DNA from: Bacteroidota bacterium
GTDB lineage: Bacteria; Bacteroidota; Ignavibacteria; Kapaibacteriales; NICIL-2
NCBI GenBank assembly: GCA_019695345.1
Contig: JAIBAE010000004.1
Location: 1 to 39,764, forward strand
Length of the DNA: 39,764 nt
Direction of reading: 5' to 3'
Shown here: positions 1-8,553 of the stretch, in pieces
How positions within the stretch are numbered: position 1 is the stretch's first letter
How the letters are laid out: each line of letters opens with the position of its first letter
Notes under the pieces: model-generated
Databases searched by the model: none
Seen by the model: only the letters and a program-made list of their open reading frames with translations
What the model was told of the DNA's origin: nothing
Made by a program: the position numbers and the translations under genes

Positions 1-561
1 TACACGGATGTTTTCTTTTGCCCATTCTACAGCAAGGTACTTTGTACCATGAATCATTGCAGCTTTGGTCATTGAATACGGCGACCCCGTGCGTGCAAAG
101 GTTAACCCGTTAGTAGAAGCAACATTAACAATTGCTGCATTACCGGATTCTTTTAACAGTGGATAAAACAATCTGCACATCTCAAAACACGATGTAAGAT
201 TTGTAGAAAACAACTTCTCGTATTCATCCTGGGTGTATTCCATTGTTTTCTTGCGGATGTTTGTACCAACGTTATTCACTAGGATATCCACTTTTCCCCA
301 TTGTTGTTCAATAGTTTTAAAAAGGTTAGCTCTTCCGGCTGAGTTACTCACATCGCACGGGACTCCGATAGCGCGAAATCCCTGAGTGTGGAAATCACTT
401 GTAACTCGCTCAACATTTTGCTCATTTCTTGCAACTATACAAACTTCCGCACCAAACTGTGCCAACTCTTGTGCAGTAGCTAAACCAATACCTTTTGTTG
501 CACCGGTAATGATTGCCTTCTTGCCTTGCAACTGCCAGCGTTTGGTAAAAGTGTTATCCAT
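1..561 (-). CDS. Short-chain dehydrogenase/reductase (SDR), 3' end outside window
   Basis: NAD(P)-dependent oxidoreductase of the classical SDR family, probably cytosolic. Translating the minus strand from the ATG at 559-561 gives 187 codons open to the window edge. The cofactor motif TGATKGIG lies at residues 19-26, NNVG at 96-99, and the catalytic set is Ser149, Tyr162 and Lys166 (YSMTK). The overall look resembles tropinone-reductase-like SDRs, but the substrate cannot be read from this. About 60-70 C-terminal residues are missing because the gene runs off the window. There is no Shine-Dalgarno (SD) sequence; a TACTTTTG box lies 48 bases upstream. Family assignment is secure, the exact reaction is not. 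Confidence 0.93.
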   Translation of the reverse strand, partial: MDNTFTKRWQLQGKKAIITGATKGIGLATAQELAQFGAEVCIVARNEQNVERVTSDFHTQGFRAIGVPCDVSNSAGRANLFKTIEQQWGKVDILVNNVGTNIRKKTMEYTQDEYEKLFSTNLTSCFEMCRLFYPLLKESGNAAIVNVASTNGLTFARTGSPYSMTKAAMIHGTKYLAVEWAKENIRV

Positions 562-608
562 AGTATAAACAGAAATCGGTTAACTTGTTATTTGTTTCAG
601 TATCAATA

Positions 609-616
609 CAAAAGTA
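609..616 (-). promoter_or_regulatory. Candidate Bacteroidota-type -7 box for the SDR gene
   Basis: On the minus strand the bases read TACTTTTG, an exact match to the TAnnTTTG -7 consensus of Bacteroidota sigma factors. It would give a leader of roughly 40 bases before the ATG at 561. No clear TTTG -33 element was found at the usual spacing, so this is a weak call. Confidence 0.35.
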
Positions 617-643
617 CTGATGTTCGGGAAATATAGGTTTTTC

Positions 644-706
644 TGCTATCGCCTGACCGCCCCCGCCCATACATTATTTGCCAACCTGTGCTCTTGCGGG
701 ATTTAC
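644..706 (-). repeat. R1 dispersed repeat, half copy (inverted)
   Basis: The segment starts with TGCTATCGC, followed by CTGACCGC, and contains TTGCGGG at 694-700. Reverse-complemented, this matches the right half of the R1 family: a GGTGCGGT-type block, then GCGATAGCA, with an internal CCCGCA block. No left half is visible. It sits between two divergently read genes. Confidence 0.7.
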
Positions 707-964
707 CCAAGTGCTATCATGCAAATTTGGGAGATTTGTAATAGTAAAACTTCCATTTTATATAGTAATACACTTTACAGAAGTTCTGTACTATAATAGC
801 TGATATTCTCATTTATAAGTAATCAATTTTTCCATAGGTAACGCAACGGTTATTGTGAAGGATAGTGTGTATATTGCAGAACATTCTTGGTGTTAGCTTT
901 ATAAAAGTTCAAATACCGGAACACAACTATTACACCATATTTAACATTATTATTAAGGAGCTAT
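707..964 (+). other. AT-rich leader of the next gene with a strong SD
   Basis: No gene is seen here. The stretch is AT-rich and ends in AAGGAG at 955-960, four bases before the ATG at 965, a strong Shine-Dalgarno site that fixes the start of the downstream T9SS gene. No exact TAnnTTTG box was found. Confidence 0.6.
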
Positions 965-3856
965 ATGCGTTCCTATTTGTACACTTTTGTGCTGTTGATG
1001 ATTGCTGTTATAGTAGCAACAACCACCAATGCACAAACACAAAAAATAGATATGCCAGATGGAGAAGCTGTAACTTGTGTTAGGCAGTACTCATTTTCCG
1101 GAGGTGAAAATTTCAGGTTTGTAGCAACACGCTCAACATTATACGCATCTAAAAGTACACTAAGCGTATGGGATAAGGCAGTTGAGCTATATCAAACCAA
1201 TCCACTACGTAGAATTGTAGATGTTACCGTTGTTCCCGACGGAACAGATAAAACTGTAAATGTTTTCATTTTACAAGACGATGGAATAGTGCTGTTTAAC
1301 AAGTACAACAAAACAACGCAATTGTTTGAGGGAAGTGCAACCATATTCCCGTCACCATTCCAGGCAACAAATCAGCAAACCTATAAGAAGATTGTTGTGA
1401 ACGGGAACTCTTTATATGTGCATTTCAGTAATTCAATGTTTCACACCACTATTCAAAATACCGGATGGATGTTGGATTCTGTTGGTTTGAACAGATACAC
1501 TATCTCCGATATTGTAAGAGTTTCTGGTACAAGCAAAATCGTTGCCTCAACAAATAAAGGTCTGATGGAGTTTGATTCAGTTGGCAATTACTGGAAAAGG
1601 TTCTCAAAATTTGATTCTACCGTTGCAGTAACCAGCGTCTTTTTTGCTCCCAGAAATAACATGTTTTGGGTTAGTACACAAACCAGAGGTGTGTATAAAT
1701 CTGATAATGGTGATACATGGACGGTTGATACAGTTGCAATAGGGACAGCAACAGTTTCGCGATGGACAGAAGATGCAACAAAAGATATAGTGGCATCTGC
1801 CGGCACAGCATTGTATAAAAAAGCACCTAATGCTGCTTCGTGGAATCGTGTTGATACCGCACTGCGTTCAGTAGTTGGTACCGGATATACAATAAATGAT
1901 ATAAATGGAGCAGTTGGACTATACACGGAAGTTGCTACAAACTTTGGTTGTTATTCCACCATGGACGGTAGTTTTTACAATGCAGGTAATACTAGTATTA
2001 AGGCTGAGAACATTACCGGGCTACATTTTCCTGATGCTTCTACCGTTGTAGTCAGCACTGGTTTAGGTATTTTTAAGAAGTATGCAGGAACTTGGAGTAA
2101 AGTGTTTCCGGTAAATGGATGTATTGCATCGCGTCCGTTGTATCGGGCAGATTTAGCAAACCGGCTGTACACTCAATTAGCAAGTTCAGGAACACAACAA
2201 GGGGCTATTTATTACAGTATAGATAATGGTAGTAACTGGATTATTGACACCGTTGGTTTAAGTGAAATTCCTAATACAGCTAACTTAACACCTGTTGTAT
2301 CAATAGACCGAAACGGCAATAAGCATATTGGTGTAGGTGGGTTGACCAGTACACCAATGAGATTATATAGTAATTATTCCTCATGGATGTTAGATACCGC
2401 AGGTTTCAACATCGCAACAAACACAAGATCAAACCTATGCTTATCATTCTATACCGATAATACATCCACAAGTGAGTATGTTTCCGGTGGAATTTATTCA
2501 GGTGGCGGAAATCTTCAGGATATAGTGTTGTTTAAGCGTCAGTATGGCTCGTCAATTTGGGCAGCAGATACGGCAGGATTAAATAGAACACCGGTATCTG
2601 CCTTTGCCAATAGTAAAACTTCGTTGTACAGTGGTTCCGGAACCGTAGGTGGTGTATCTTCCTTGTTTAAGAAGAGTGGAAACCAATGGAGTAAAATTAC
2701 ATCACCAACTGCCGCAACAACAGATGTACGTGCGATGGTGATTGATTCTACCGGGAAACTCTATGTTGCATACAGTCCTGTAACTGCAACAAACACAACC
2801 AACCGTGGAGTATATGCTACATCCGATGATGGAGCTACTTGGTTGTATGGTGGCTTGGATAGCATTAATGTACGTGGGTTAATTGCAAATTCCGACGGAG
2901 TTTATGCCTTTACAAACCGTGGTTCCTATAAGCTATCACTTCAAACAGTTCGTTCGGCTAAAGCTGTGTTTAGTATTCACCAAATCTATTTTGATACAGT
3001 TAAAGTTGGTAACTCAAAAGATACTACAATTCGTTTATCTAATACAGGCGATGATACGTTACGTGTAACCTCATTTAGAACTAACCCAAATTTCCCGAGT
3101 ATTACAGTAACTCCGCCTGTATTTAATCTGGCACCGGGTGAGTCCAGAGATGTTTCAATACGATATGCACCAGGACAATCAAATATTCTATCTACTACTT
3201 TACGTGTGGTGAGCAATACATTGCCCGATACGATTTATTTATCGGGAGTTAGTATTAAATCAAGCGGACAACTCCAATTATCAAGCAGGTCGCTAATCTT
3301 TGATAACACCGATATAGGTTCCCGTAGAGATACAATTACTAAGATTGTAAATATAGGAACGGACACGTTACATATTACGCGAGTAGTTTCAACAAATCCG
3401 GTGTTTAGTGCACTTGACTCAGTATTTACTTTGGCTGCAAACGACACTATTACACTGCGATTAAGATTCTCACCGGTTACCGATGGTATCCAGAATGGTA
3501 GAATCAGAATTGTTAGCGATGGTGGAAATGATTCTATTAACGTTTTTGGAAATGGGAATGTTGTTTCGGTTGAGGAAGATAAAATAGCTACTTCGATCGG
3601 GTTATCTATCACACCAAATCCTGCTTCGCAGCATTCTTTGGTGAAGTTTAAATTAGAGCAATCACAATCGATAGTACTGAAGGTTGTAAATATACTTGGG
3701 GAAACCATTCATACCTTAGAAAACGGTTTGGCGAGCAGTGGCGAACATGTTTATAGTATTCAACCCGCGCTTTTGCAAAGCCATTCCGGTGAGGTACTGT
3801 TTTTACGGTTAGAAATGGAACGTTCGGTTGGCACAATTAAATTTATTGTTCAGTAA
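965..3856 (+). CDS. T9SS-exported Asp-box propeller protein with two HYDIN-like Ig domains
   Basis: 963 residues. A signal peptide (residues 1 to about 23, ending NAQ) is followed by a long beta-propeller-like region with Asp-box turns (SDNGDTW, SDDGATW) of the BNR/Ycf48 type to about residue 660. Two ASPM/SPD-2/HYDIN (choice-of-anchor D) Ig-like domains follow at about 670-775 and 775-870, each with the pattern of a DxxVG strand and a late LRFSP/IRYAP strand. The last 80 residues (SITPNPAS onward) are a type A T9SS sorting domain. The protein should pass the outer membrane by T9SS and be cell-surface bound or released. The ligand is unknown. It stands alone and is followed directly by a strong terminator. 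Confidence 0.85.
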   Translation: MRSYLYTFVLLMIAVIVATTTNAQTQKIDMPDGEAVTCVRQYSFSGGENFRFVATRSTLYASKSTLSVWDKAVELYQTNPLRRIVDVTVVPDGTDKTVNVFILQDDGIVLFNKYNKTTQLFEGSATIFPSPFQATNQQTYKKIVVNGNSLYVHFSNSMFHTTIQNTGWMLDSVGLNRYTISDIVRVSGTSKIVASTNKGLMEFDSVGNYWKRFSKFDSTVAVTSVFFAPRNNMFWVSTQTRGVYKSDNGDTWTVDTVAIGTATVSRWTEDATKDIVASAGTALYKKAPNAASWNRVDTALRSVVGTGYTINDINGAVGLYTEVATNFGCYSTMDGSFYNAGNTSIKAENITGLHFPDASTVVVSTGLGIFKKYAGTWSKVFPVNGCIASRPLYRADLANRLYTQLASSGTQQGAIYYSIDNGSNWIIDTVGLSEIPNTANLTPVVSIDRNGNKHIGVGGLTSTPMRLYSNYSSWMLDTAGFNIATNTRSNLCLSFYTDNTSTSEYVSGGIYSGGGNLQDIVLFKRQYGSSIWAADTAGLNRTPVSAFANSKTSLYSGSGTVGGVSSLFKKSGNQWSKITSPTAATTDVRAMVIDSTGKLYVAYSPVTATNTTNRGVYATSDDGATWLYGGLDSINVRGLIANSDGVYAFTNRGSYKLSLQTVRSAKAVFSIHQIYFDTVKVGNSKDTTIRLSNTGDDTLRVTSFRTNPNFPSITVTPPVFNLAPGESRDVSIRYAPGQSNILSTTLRVVSNTLPDTIYLSGVSIKSSGQLQLSSRSLIFDNTDIGSRRDTITKIVNIGTDTLHITRVVSTNPVFSALDSVFTLAANDTITLRLRFSPVTDGIQNGRIRIVSDGGNDSINVFGNGNVVSVEEDKIATSIGLSITPNPASQHSLVKFKLEQSQSIVLKVVNILGETIHTLENGLASSGEHVYSIQPALLQSHSGEVLFLRLEMERSVGTIKFIVQ

Positions 3857-3875
3857 TTGTTAGCAATATTTCAAA

Positions 3876-3909
3876 TTAAAGGGTGTTTAGGGTTCTAAAC
3901 ACCCTTTAA
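3876..3909 (+). terminator. Perfect 15-bp hairpin after the T9SS gene
   Basis: Arms TTAAAGGGTGTTTAG (3876-3890) and its exact complement (3895-3909) enclose a GGTT loop, 19 bases after the stop codon. The stem ends in A/T-rich bases, so it could act in both directions. The U tract is only the CCCTTTAAT end of the stem. Confidence 0.75.
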
Positions 3910-3951
3910 TGTTAAGGGTTGGTTCGCACCGGGTTGGCGCGCTGAAGCGTG
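3908..3951 (+). repeat. R3 dispersed repeat, copy 1
   Basis: A 44-bp block starting AATGTTAAGGG and containing GGTTCGCAC and GCGCGCTGAA. It recurs inverted at 7022-7066 with only a few differences. Both copies lie just after a terminator hairpin. Confidence 0.75.
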
Positions 3952-4022
3952 TGTTTTTGCGTGAGAGAACCCAAAATCTTCTTTAAAGTCTTTAAAAAAG
4001 GCAGGTTTGGTGTAAAAAATCG

Positions 4023-4055
4023 TTTGGCTATGTGCCCGTCTCCTGTGTATTTTTG
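4023..4055 (+). promoter_or_regulatory. Promoter of the rplM-rpsI block
   Basis: TTTG at 4023-4026 and TATTTTTG at 4048-4055 are separated by 21 bases, fitting the Bacteroidota TTTG-N19-21-TAnnTTTG promoter. Transcription would start near 4061, so an ATG at 4061 would sit at the transcript end. This favours the GTG at 4109 as the rplM start. Confidence 0.65.
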
Positions 4056-4108
4056 CGTCCTTGTTTGAAAAACATGTCAGATATTTAACCATATACACAG
4101 GTACAACC

Positions 4109-4558
4109 GTGAAAACCTCCGGTGATATTACAAAATCAATTCGCCATGAAGATGTTCAGCGCAAGTGGTGGGTTGTTGATGCAAATGGAATGACTTTAGG
4201 TCGGTTAGCAACACAGGTTGCCGTTTTATTACGCGGTAAACATAAAGCTATTTATACCCCACACGTTGATTGCGGTGATTACGTAGTAGTTATCAATGCA
4301 GATAAAGTTCAGTTACAAGGTAAACGTGCTGAACAAAAAGAATATTTTCACTATACCGGTTACATGGGTGGCGAACGTTTCCGTTCGTTTAAGGACCTTA
4401 TTAAAACAAAACCGGATGAAGTTATTGAATTGGCCGTAAAAGGTATGTTGCCTAAAAATTCGTTGGGTAAGAAAATTGGTATGAAGTTAAAAGCTTATGC
4501 CGGTACAGAACACCCACACGGTGCGCAATCGCCAGAACCATTTCAATTACCTTACTAA
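4109..4558 (+). CDS. rplM: 50S ribosomal protein L13
   Basis: Large-subunit ribosomal protein that binds 23S rRNA early in assembly. Family blocks are clear: KWWVVDANGMTLGRLA near the start, LLRGKHKAIYTPHVDCGD, and the C-terminal GMLPKNSLG and KLKAYAGTEHPH. From the GTG at 4109 the product is 149 residues, the usual length. An in-frame ATG at 4061 would add 16 unmatched residues and lies at the predicted transcription start, so GTG is preferred. There is no SD. rpsI follows after 27 bases, the usual L13-S9 pair. Confidence 0.95.
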   Translation: MKTSGDITKSIRHEDVQRKWWVVDANGMTLGRLATQVAVLLRGKHKAIYTPHVDCGDYVVVINADKVQLQGKRAEQKEYFHYTGYMGGERFRSFKDLIKTKPDEVIELAVKGMLPKNSLGKKIGMKLKAYAGTEHPHGAQSPEPFQLPY

Positions 4559-4585
4559 AAACATTTTTGATTTGGAGTTTATTGA

Positions 4586-4972
4586 ATGAAAGCATTCCAA
4601 GGTACAGGTCGTAGAAAAACATCAGTAGCCCGCGTTCGTATAACACCGGGGTCAGGAAAAATCGTTGTAAACGCTATTCCGTTTAACGAATATTTCCCCG
4701 TTGTTACCATGCAACAGGCTGCTATCCGTGCTATTACCGCAACCAAAGCAGAAGGAAAATTTGATATTAATATTCTTGTTCATGGCGGTGGTAAAAACGG
4801 TCAGGCAGGAGCAATCAATTTAGGTATTGCCCGCGCTATGGTTGTTTTTGATGGCGAATTACGCCCAACATTACGCCAGGCAGACTGTTTAACACGCGAC
4901 CCACGTATGGTTGAGCGTAAGAAATACGGTCAGAAAAAAGCTCGTAAACGCTTCCAGTTCTCGAAACGTTAA
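4586..4972 (+). CDS. rpsI: 30S ribosomal protein S9
   Basis: 128 residues, full length. The start FQGTGRRKTSVARVRI, the GGGKNGQAGA block, the DPRMVERKKYGQKKARK segment and the C-terminal SKR, whose tail reaches the ribosomal P-site tRNA, are all present. It is co-transcribed with rplM. GGAG lies ten bases before the ATG, a distant and probably weak SD. Confidence 0.97.
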   Translation: MKAFQGTGRRKTSVARVRITPGSGKIVVNAIPFNEYFPVVTMQQAAIRAITATKAEGKFDINILVHGGGKNGQAGAINLGIARAMVVFDGELRPTLRQADCLTRDPRMVERKKYGQKKARKRFQFSKR

Positions 4973-4997
4973 TACGAATTTCAGTTTATTTTTCATG

Positions 4998-5065
4998 CGG
5001 GCAGTATTCTTACAAAGGATATTGCCCGTGTGTGTGAAAATGATAATCAACGCAGGATGTCCTGC
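4998..5065 (+). promoter_or_regulatory. Structured rpsB leader: two hairpins
   Basis: A 14-bp stem with two G-U pairs and an ACA loop spans 4998-5028 (CGGGCAGTATTCTT and its partner). A perfect GCAGGA-TG-TCCTGC hairpin follows at 5052-5065. The stems are not followed by a T tract, so they look less like a terminator than a leader or attenuator ahead of rpsB. S2 is known to autoregulate through leader RNA in other phyla; whether this leader does so is inference. Confidence 0.5.
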
Positions 5066-5167
5066 ATAATTAACCATGTTCCGATTTTGCCTGTAAGTGT
5101 GTTCCGGTAATGGAATGAAGCAGGAGAAACAAACGGAGCAGATGTTTAACACTAATTCTTAACCTAC

Positions 5168-6025
5168 ATGGCAAATGTATCAATTGAGCAATTGCTCGAA
5201 TCGGGTGCACACTTTGGTCACTTAACCCGCCGTTGGAATCCAAAAATGCGTAACTTTATTTTTACGCAGCGCAATGGAATTCACATCATTGATTTACGTA
5301 AAACTCACGCGTTAGTGAATATTGCTCGTGAAGCAGCTTTAGAAATTGCATCACAAGGAAAAATCATTTTGTTTGTTGGTACAAAACCTCAGGCAAAGGT
5401 TCCGGTTGAACAAGAAGCTAAACACAGTGGTACTAACTATGTTGTTGAACGTTGGCTTGGCGGTATGTTAACCAACTTTCCAACCATCCGTAAAAGTATC
5501 AAACGTTTAACAACCATCGACAAAATGGAAGTTGATGGAACATTTGAAAAAGTAACCAAAAAAGAACGCTTAATGTTAAACCGCGAGCGCGACCGCTTAC
5601 GTTTAATGTTTGGTGGTATTGAAGACATGCAACGTTTACCGGGTGCATTGTTTGTTGTTGATATCAAAAAAGAACATCTGGCTATTAAAGAAGCAAAAAT
5701 TCTTGGCATTCCTGTAATTGGTATTGTCGATACCAACAGCGACCCCGAAGAAGTAGATTTCCCAATACCAGCAAACGACGACTCAGTAAAAACTATTGAG
5801 TTGATAGCATCGGTAATTGGTTCGGCTGTTGTTGAAGGCCGTGAAGTTGCTAAAACACGTGCTGCAGAAATTGGCGCACAAGGCGACCGCGAAGCAAAAG
5901 AAACAGAACAAGGTTCCGATGACAAACCACGCCGCCGTATGCGCGAACGCCGTGGTGGTAGTGGCGGAACTGGCGGACGCAGAGAAAGAACAGCTGAACA
6001 AGCCGGCGAAACAGTTTCGGAATAA
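5168..6025 (+). CDS. rpsB: 30S ribosomal protein S2
   Basis: 285 residues, about 40 longer than a minimal S2. The core (LLESGAHFGHLTRRWNPKM, then LGGMLTNFPTIRKSI, then the DTNSDPEEVDFPIPANDD block) is intact. From about residue 230 the protein continues as a charged, low-complexity tail rich in Arg, Gly and Glu. S2 docks to the 30S back with S1. There is no SD; the ATG follows CCTAC. tsf lies 77 bases downstream, the usual rpsB-tsf order. Confidence 0.97.
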   Translation: MANVSIEQLLESGAHFGHLTRRWNPKMRNFIFTQRNGIHIIDLRKTHALVNIAREAALEIASQGKIILFVGTKPQAKVPVEQEAKHSGTNYVVERWLGGMLTNFPTIRKSIKRLTTIDKMEVDGTFEKVTKKERLMLNRERDRLRLMFGGIEDMQRLPGALFVVDIKKEHLAIKEAKILGIPVIGIVDTNSDPEEVDFPIPANDDSVKTIELIASVIGSAVVEGREVAKTRAAEIGAQGDREAKETEQGSDDKPRRRMRERRGGSGGTGGRRERTAEQAGETVSE

Positions 6026-6062
6026 TCCGAACGTTTTAAAAGTCTTACGCGGATTCTTTGAA

Positions 6063-6094
6063 TTGAAATATATATTCATATAACTATACTTTTG
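6063..6094 (+). promoter_or_regulatory. Promoter directly ahead of tsf
   Basis: TTG at 6063-6065 and TACTTTTG at 6087-6094, spaced 21 bases, fit the Bacteroidota promoter pattern. The expected transcription start is about 6100-6101, only two or three bases before the tsf ATG, predicting a near-leaderless tsf transcript besides read-through from rpsB. Confidence 0.5.
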
Positions 6095-6102
6095 AAAATA
6101 CA

Positions 6103-6942
6103 ATGATTACTCCTCAAATGGTAAAAGATCTGCGCGAAAAAACAGGCGCAGGTATGGCAGACTGTAAAAAGGCGTTGGATGAAACACAAGGCAACATGCA
6201 GGAAGCTATTGAGTACTTACGTAAAAAAGGTGCGGCAAGTATTGCTAAACGTGCAGACCGTTCTGCAAACGAAGGTTTAGTAATTGCTAAAACAACAGAA
6301 AATGGCAAACAAGGTTCATTAATCGAAGCAAATTGCGAAACAGACTTTGTTGCTCGTAACGAAGAGTTTGTTGCATTTGCTAACGCCATTGCCGATTGCG
6401 TATTATCATCCGGCTTAACAAACGATGACGTTTGGAACTGTAACATTGGCGATAAAACTCTCGGTAACTTACGCGATGAAATTCTTGCTAAGTTCAGCGA
6501 GCGTATCGAAGTTCGCCGTATGGAATTCTTTGTTACCGAAGGTTCGTTAACACCATACAACCACGCAGGTAACAAACTTGCTGTAATGCTTGAGATGAGT
6601 GTAGCTGCTTCCGATGACAAAGCACAAGGATTTATGCGCGATATCTCTATGCAAATTGCAGCTATGAATCCATTATATGTTGACCGTAATTTTGTATCGC
6701 AAGAAGCACTCAACAAGGAAATCGAAATCTACCGCGAGCAAGCTCTCAACGAAGGTAAAAAACCTGAAATTGCAGACCGCATTGCACAAGGTCGTGTTGA
6801 GAAATACTATCAGGAAACATGCTTAGTAGAGCAGTCCTTTGTTAAGGATGGCAACAAAACAGTTGCCGATGTTGTTAAAGAAATCGGCGCGGACGCAAAA
6901 GTTGTTAAGTTCCGCCGCTTCTTCCTCGGCGAGCAAATCTAA
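6103..6942 (+). CDS. tsf: Elongation factor Ts
   Basis: Guanine nucleotide exchange factor that recharges EF-Tu-GDP during translation. 279 residues, typical length. The N-terminal UBA-like module (VKDLREKTGAGMADCKKAL) and the EF-Tu-contact motif TDFVARNEEF, about residues 80-89, are clear. The second half keeps the dimerisation domain and ends in a GADAKVVKFRRFFLGEQ-type tail. There is no SD and a promoter box ends nine bases upstream. A strong terminator follows at 6947. Confidence 0.97.
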   Translation: MITPQMVKDLREKTGAGMADCKKALDETQGNMQEAIEYLRKKGAASIAKRADRSANEGLVIAKTTENGKQGSLIEANCETDFVARNEEFVAFANAIADCVLSSGLTNDDVWNCNIGDKTLGNLRDEILAKFSERIEVRRMEFFVTEGSLTPYNHAGNKLAVMLEMSVAASDDKAQGFMRDISMQIAAMNPLYVDRNFVSQEALNKEIEIYREQALNEGKKPEIADRIAQGRVEKYYQETCLVEQSFVKDGNKTVADVVKEIGADAKVVKFRRFFLGEQI

Positions 6943-6946
6943 ATTG

Positions 6947-6982
6947 AAAGACCTCAGAAAAAACTTCTGAGGTCTTTTTTTT
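6947..6982 (+). terminator. Rho-independent terminator after tsf
   Basis: Stem AAAGACCTCAGAA with a matching TTCTGAGGTCTTT arm (6965-6977) and an A/C loop, running into a T8 tract, five bases after the tsf stop. A textbook intrinsic terminator. Confidence 0.93.
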
Positions 6983-7021
6983 ATCTTGTTTAAAGAGTTA
7001 TAGTTACCCGTACAATATTTA

Positions 7022-7066
7022 ACAGCGTTCAGCGCGCAAACCCTGTGCGAACCGACCCTTAACATT
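7022..7066 (-). repeat. R3 dispersed repeat, copy 2 (inverted)
   Basis: The reverse complement matches 3908-3951 over AATGTTAAGGG, GGTTCGCAC and GCGCGCTGAA, with scattered mismatches. It lies between the tsf terminator and the pyrH promoter box. Confidence 0.75.
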
Positions 7067-7068
7067 CG

Positions 7069-7076
7069 TATTTTTG
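7069..7076 (+). promoter_or_regulatory. Candidate -7 box for pyrH-frr
   Basis: TATTTTTG matches TAnnTTTG exactly and the same octamer serves rplM. At the -33 position only TGTG is seen. The leader to the pyrH ATG would be about 157 bases and would include the hairpin at 7134-7153. Confidence 0.45.
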
Positions 7077-7129
7077 TAAGGGATATTATTACAACAATAC
7101 GATAACAATAAACATTGAAAATATCATTC

Positions 7130-7153
7130 GTAGAGACGCGATGCTTCGCGTCT
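7130..7153. repeat. GTAGAGACGCG hairpin repeat, copy 1
   Basis: After GTAG, the bases AGACGCGA-TGCT-TCGCGTCT (7134-7153) form a perfect 8-bp hairpin. The same 24-mer recurs at 8673-8696. Near-identical hairpins are scattered in many cyanobacterial and Bacteroidota genomes (general knowledge). It lies in the predicted pyrH leader. Confidence 0.85.
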
Positions 7154-7239
7154 TTTCAAATACATACCTCAATGAGATTACGTAAGTTTAACTGTTGTAT
7201 TCATTATCGAATAACATCAAATATTAAAAGGCAATCCGT

Positions 7240-7953
7240 ATGAGTACAAAGTATAAAAGAATACTTCTCAAGCTAAGCGGTGAATCGTTAATGGGAAATC
7301 AGAAGTACGGAATTGATGCCGACATGCTAAAACAATTTGCTGCAGATGTTGCAGAAGTATGTGCATTAGGAGTTCAGGTTGGATTAGTTATTGGCGGAGG
7401 TAATATCTTCCGAGGTGTGCAAGCCGCTGCTGCGGGTATCGATAAAGTATCCGGCGATTACATGGGAATGCTTGCCACAGTTATCAATTCAATCGGATTA
7501 CAAAATGCACTCGAAGCACACGGCGTACAAACCCGTTTGCAATCTGCCATTCACATGTCTCAAATAGCAGAGCCGTTTATTCGCAGGCGTGCATTGCGCC
7601 ACTTAGAAAAAGGGCGTGTTGTGTTATTTGGCGCAGGTACGGGAAATCCATATTTCACAACCGATACCGCAGCCGCACTCCGCGCTATTGAAATTGAAGC
7701 TGAATGTATTGTAAAGGGAACGCGCGTAGATGGTATCTATGATTCCGACCCCGAAAAAAATCCAAATGCAAAACGTTACAACACATTAAGCTACAAACAA
7801 GTGTTAGAGCAAAGTTTGGGAGTAATGGACTTAACCGCTATCACGTTATGCCAGGAAAACAAACTCCCTATTTTAGTGTTTGATATGAACACACCCGGTA
7901 ATTTGAAAAAGTTAGTACTCGGAGAACCCGTTGCCACAGTAGTATCCGAATAA
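7240..7953 (+). CDS. pyrH: UMP kinase (uridylate kinase)
   Basis: Phosphorylates UMP to UDP with ATP in pyrimidine nucleotide synthesis; cytosolic hexamer of the amino-acid-kinase fold. 237 residues, the family's length. [11 protein letters not shown] (residues 6-16) and [10 protein letters not shown] (about 51-60) form the phosphate-binding loops, and [13 protein letters not shown] is the UMP/ATP signature. The start is supported by AAGG eight bases upstream. frr follows 39 bases later, the standard tsf-pyrH-frr order. Confidence 0.97.
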   Translation: MSTKYKRILLKLSGESLMGNQKYGIDADMLKQFAADVAEVCALGVQVGLVIGGGNIFRGVQAAAAGIDKVSGDYMGMLATVINSIGLQNALEAHGVQTRLQSAIHMSQIAEPFIRRRALRHLEKGRVVLFGAGTGNPYFTTDTAAALRAIEIEAECIVKGTRVDGIYDSDPEKNPNAKRYNTLSYKQVLEQSLGVMDLTAITLCQENKLPILVFDMNTPGNLKKLVLGEPVATVVSE

Positions 7954-7992
7954 ACATCTATAAAGAACCACAGAATAGAGAAAGGAAGTACA

Positions 7993-8553
7993 ATGCCAGT
8001 TCAAGACATTATCAATACAGCAAAAGCCGGAATGGCAAAAGCAGTGGAACATTTTCAACAACAATTAGTAAAAGTGCGCACAGGTCGCGCAAGTGCTACC
8101 ATGCTTGATAATCTTCGTATAGATTATTACGGTACACCAACACCAATATCGCAAGTTGGTAGCGTCTCGGTACCGGAACCGCGATTGATTATTGTTCAGC
8201 CGTGGGAGCGTAATATGCTTGGCCCAATTGAAAAAGCAATTCAGGCAAGCGATTTAAACGTAAACCCAAACAACGATGGAACAGTAATTCGTATCCCAAT
8301 TCCGCCGCTAACCGAAGAGCGCAGAAAAGACATTGTAAAGAACTGTTGGAAAATGGCAGAAGAAGCTAAAGTTGCTATTCGTTCCGTACGCCGCGATGAC
8401 ATGGAAGCATTAAAGCGTGCCGAGAAAGCTGAGGGCTTTTCGGAAGATGATAGAAAACGCGGTGAAGATGAATTGCAAAAACTTACAGATAAGTTTGTAA
8501 AAGATATCGACGCGTTAGCACAGAAAAAAGAAGCCGAAATATTAGAAGTATAA
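7993..8553 (+). CDS. frr: Ribosome recycling factor
   Basis: With EF-G, splits the post-termination ribosome. 186 residues, usual length. Recognised by KVRTGRASATMLDNLRIDYYG, the PWERNMLGPIEKAI block, the PIPPLTEERRKD hinge and the RRDDMEALKRAEK helix. AAAGGA lies a few bases before the ATG and is a workable SD. The stop codon TAA overlaps the first base of an R2 repeat. Confidence 0.97.
   Translation: MPVQDIINTAKAGMAKAVEHFQQQLVKVRTGRASATMLDNLRIDYYGTPTPISQVGSVSVPEPRLIIVQPWERNMLGPIEKAIQASDLNVNPNNDGTVIRIPIPPLTEERRKDIVKNCWKMAEEAKVAIRSVRRDDMEALKRAEKAEGFSEDDRKRGEDELQKLTDKFVKDIDALAQKKEAEILEV

Noticed and set aside
4061-4108. ATG at 4061 as the rplM start
   Set aside because: It falls at the predicted transcription start and adds 16 residues not seen in L13; GTG 4109 gives the normal length.
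5783-6103. Open frames overlapping the rpsB 3' end on both strands
   Set aside because: Composition shadows of the Arg/Gly-rich S2 tail; no independent start or domain.
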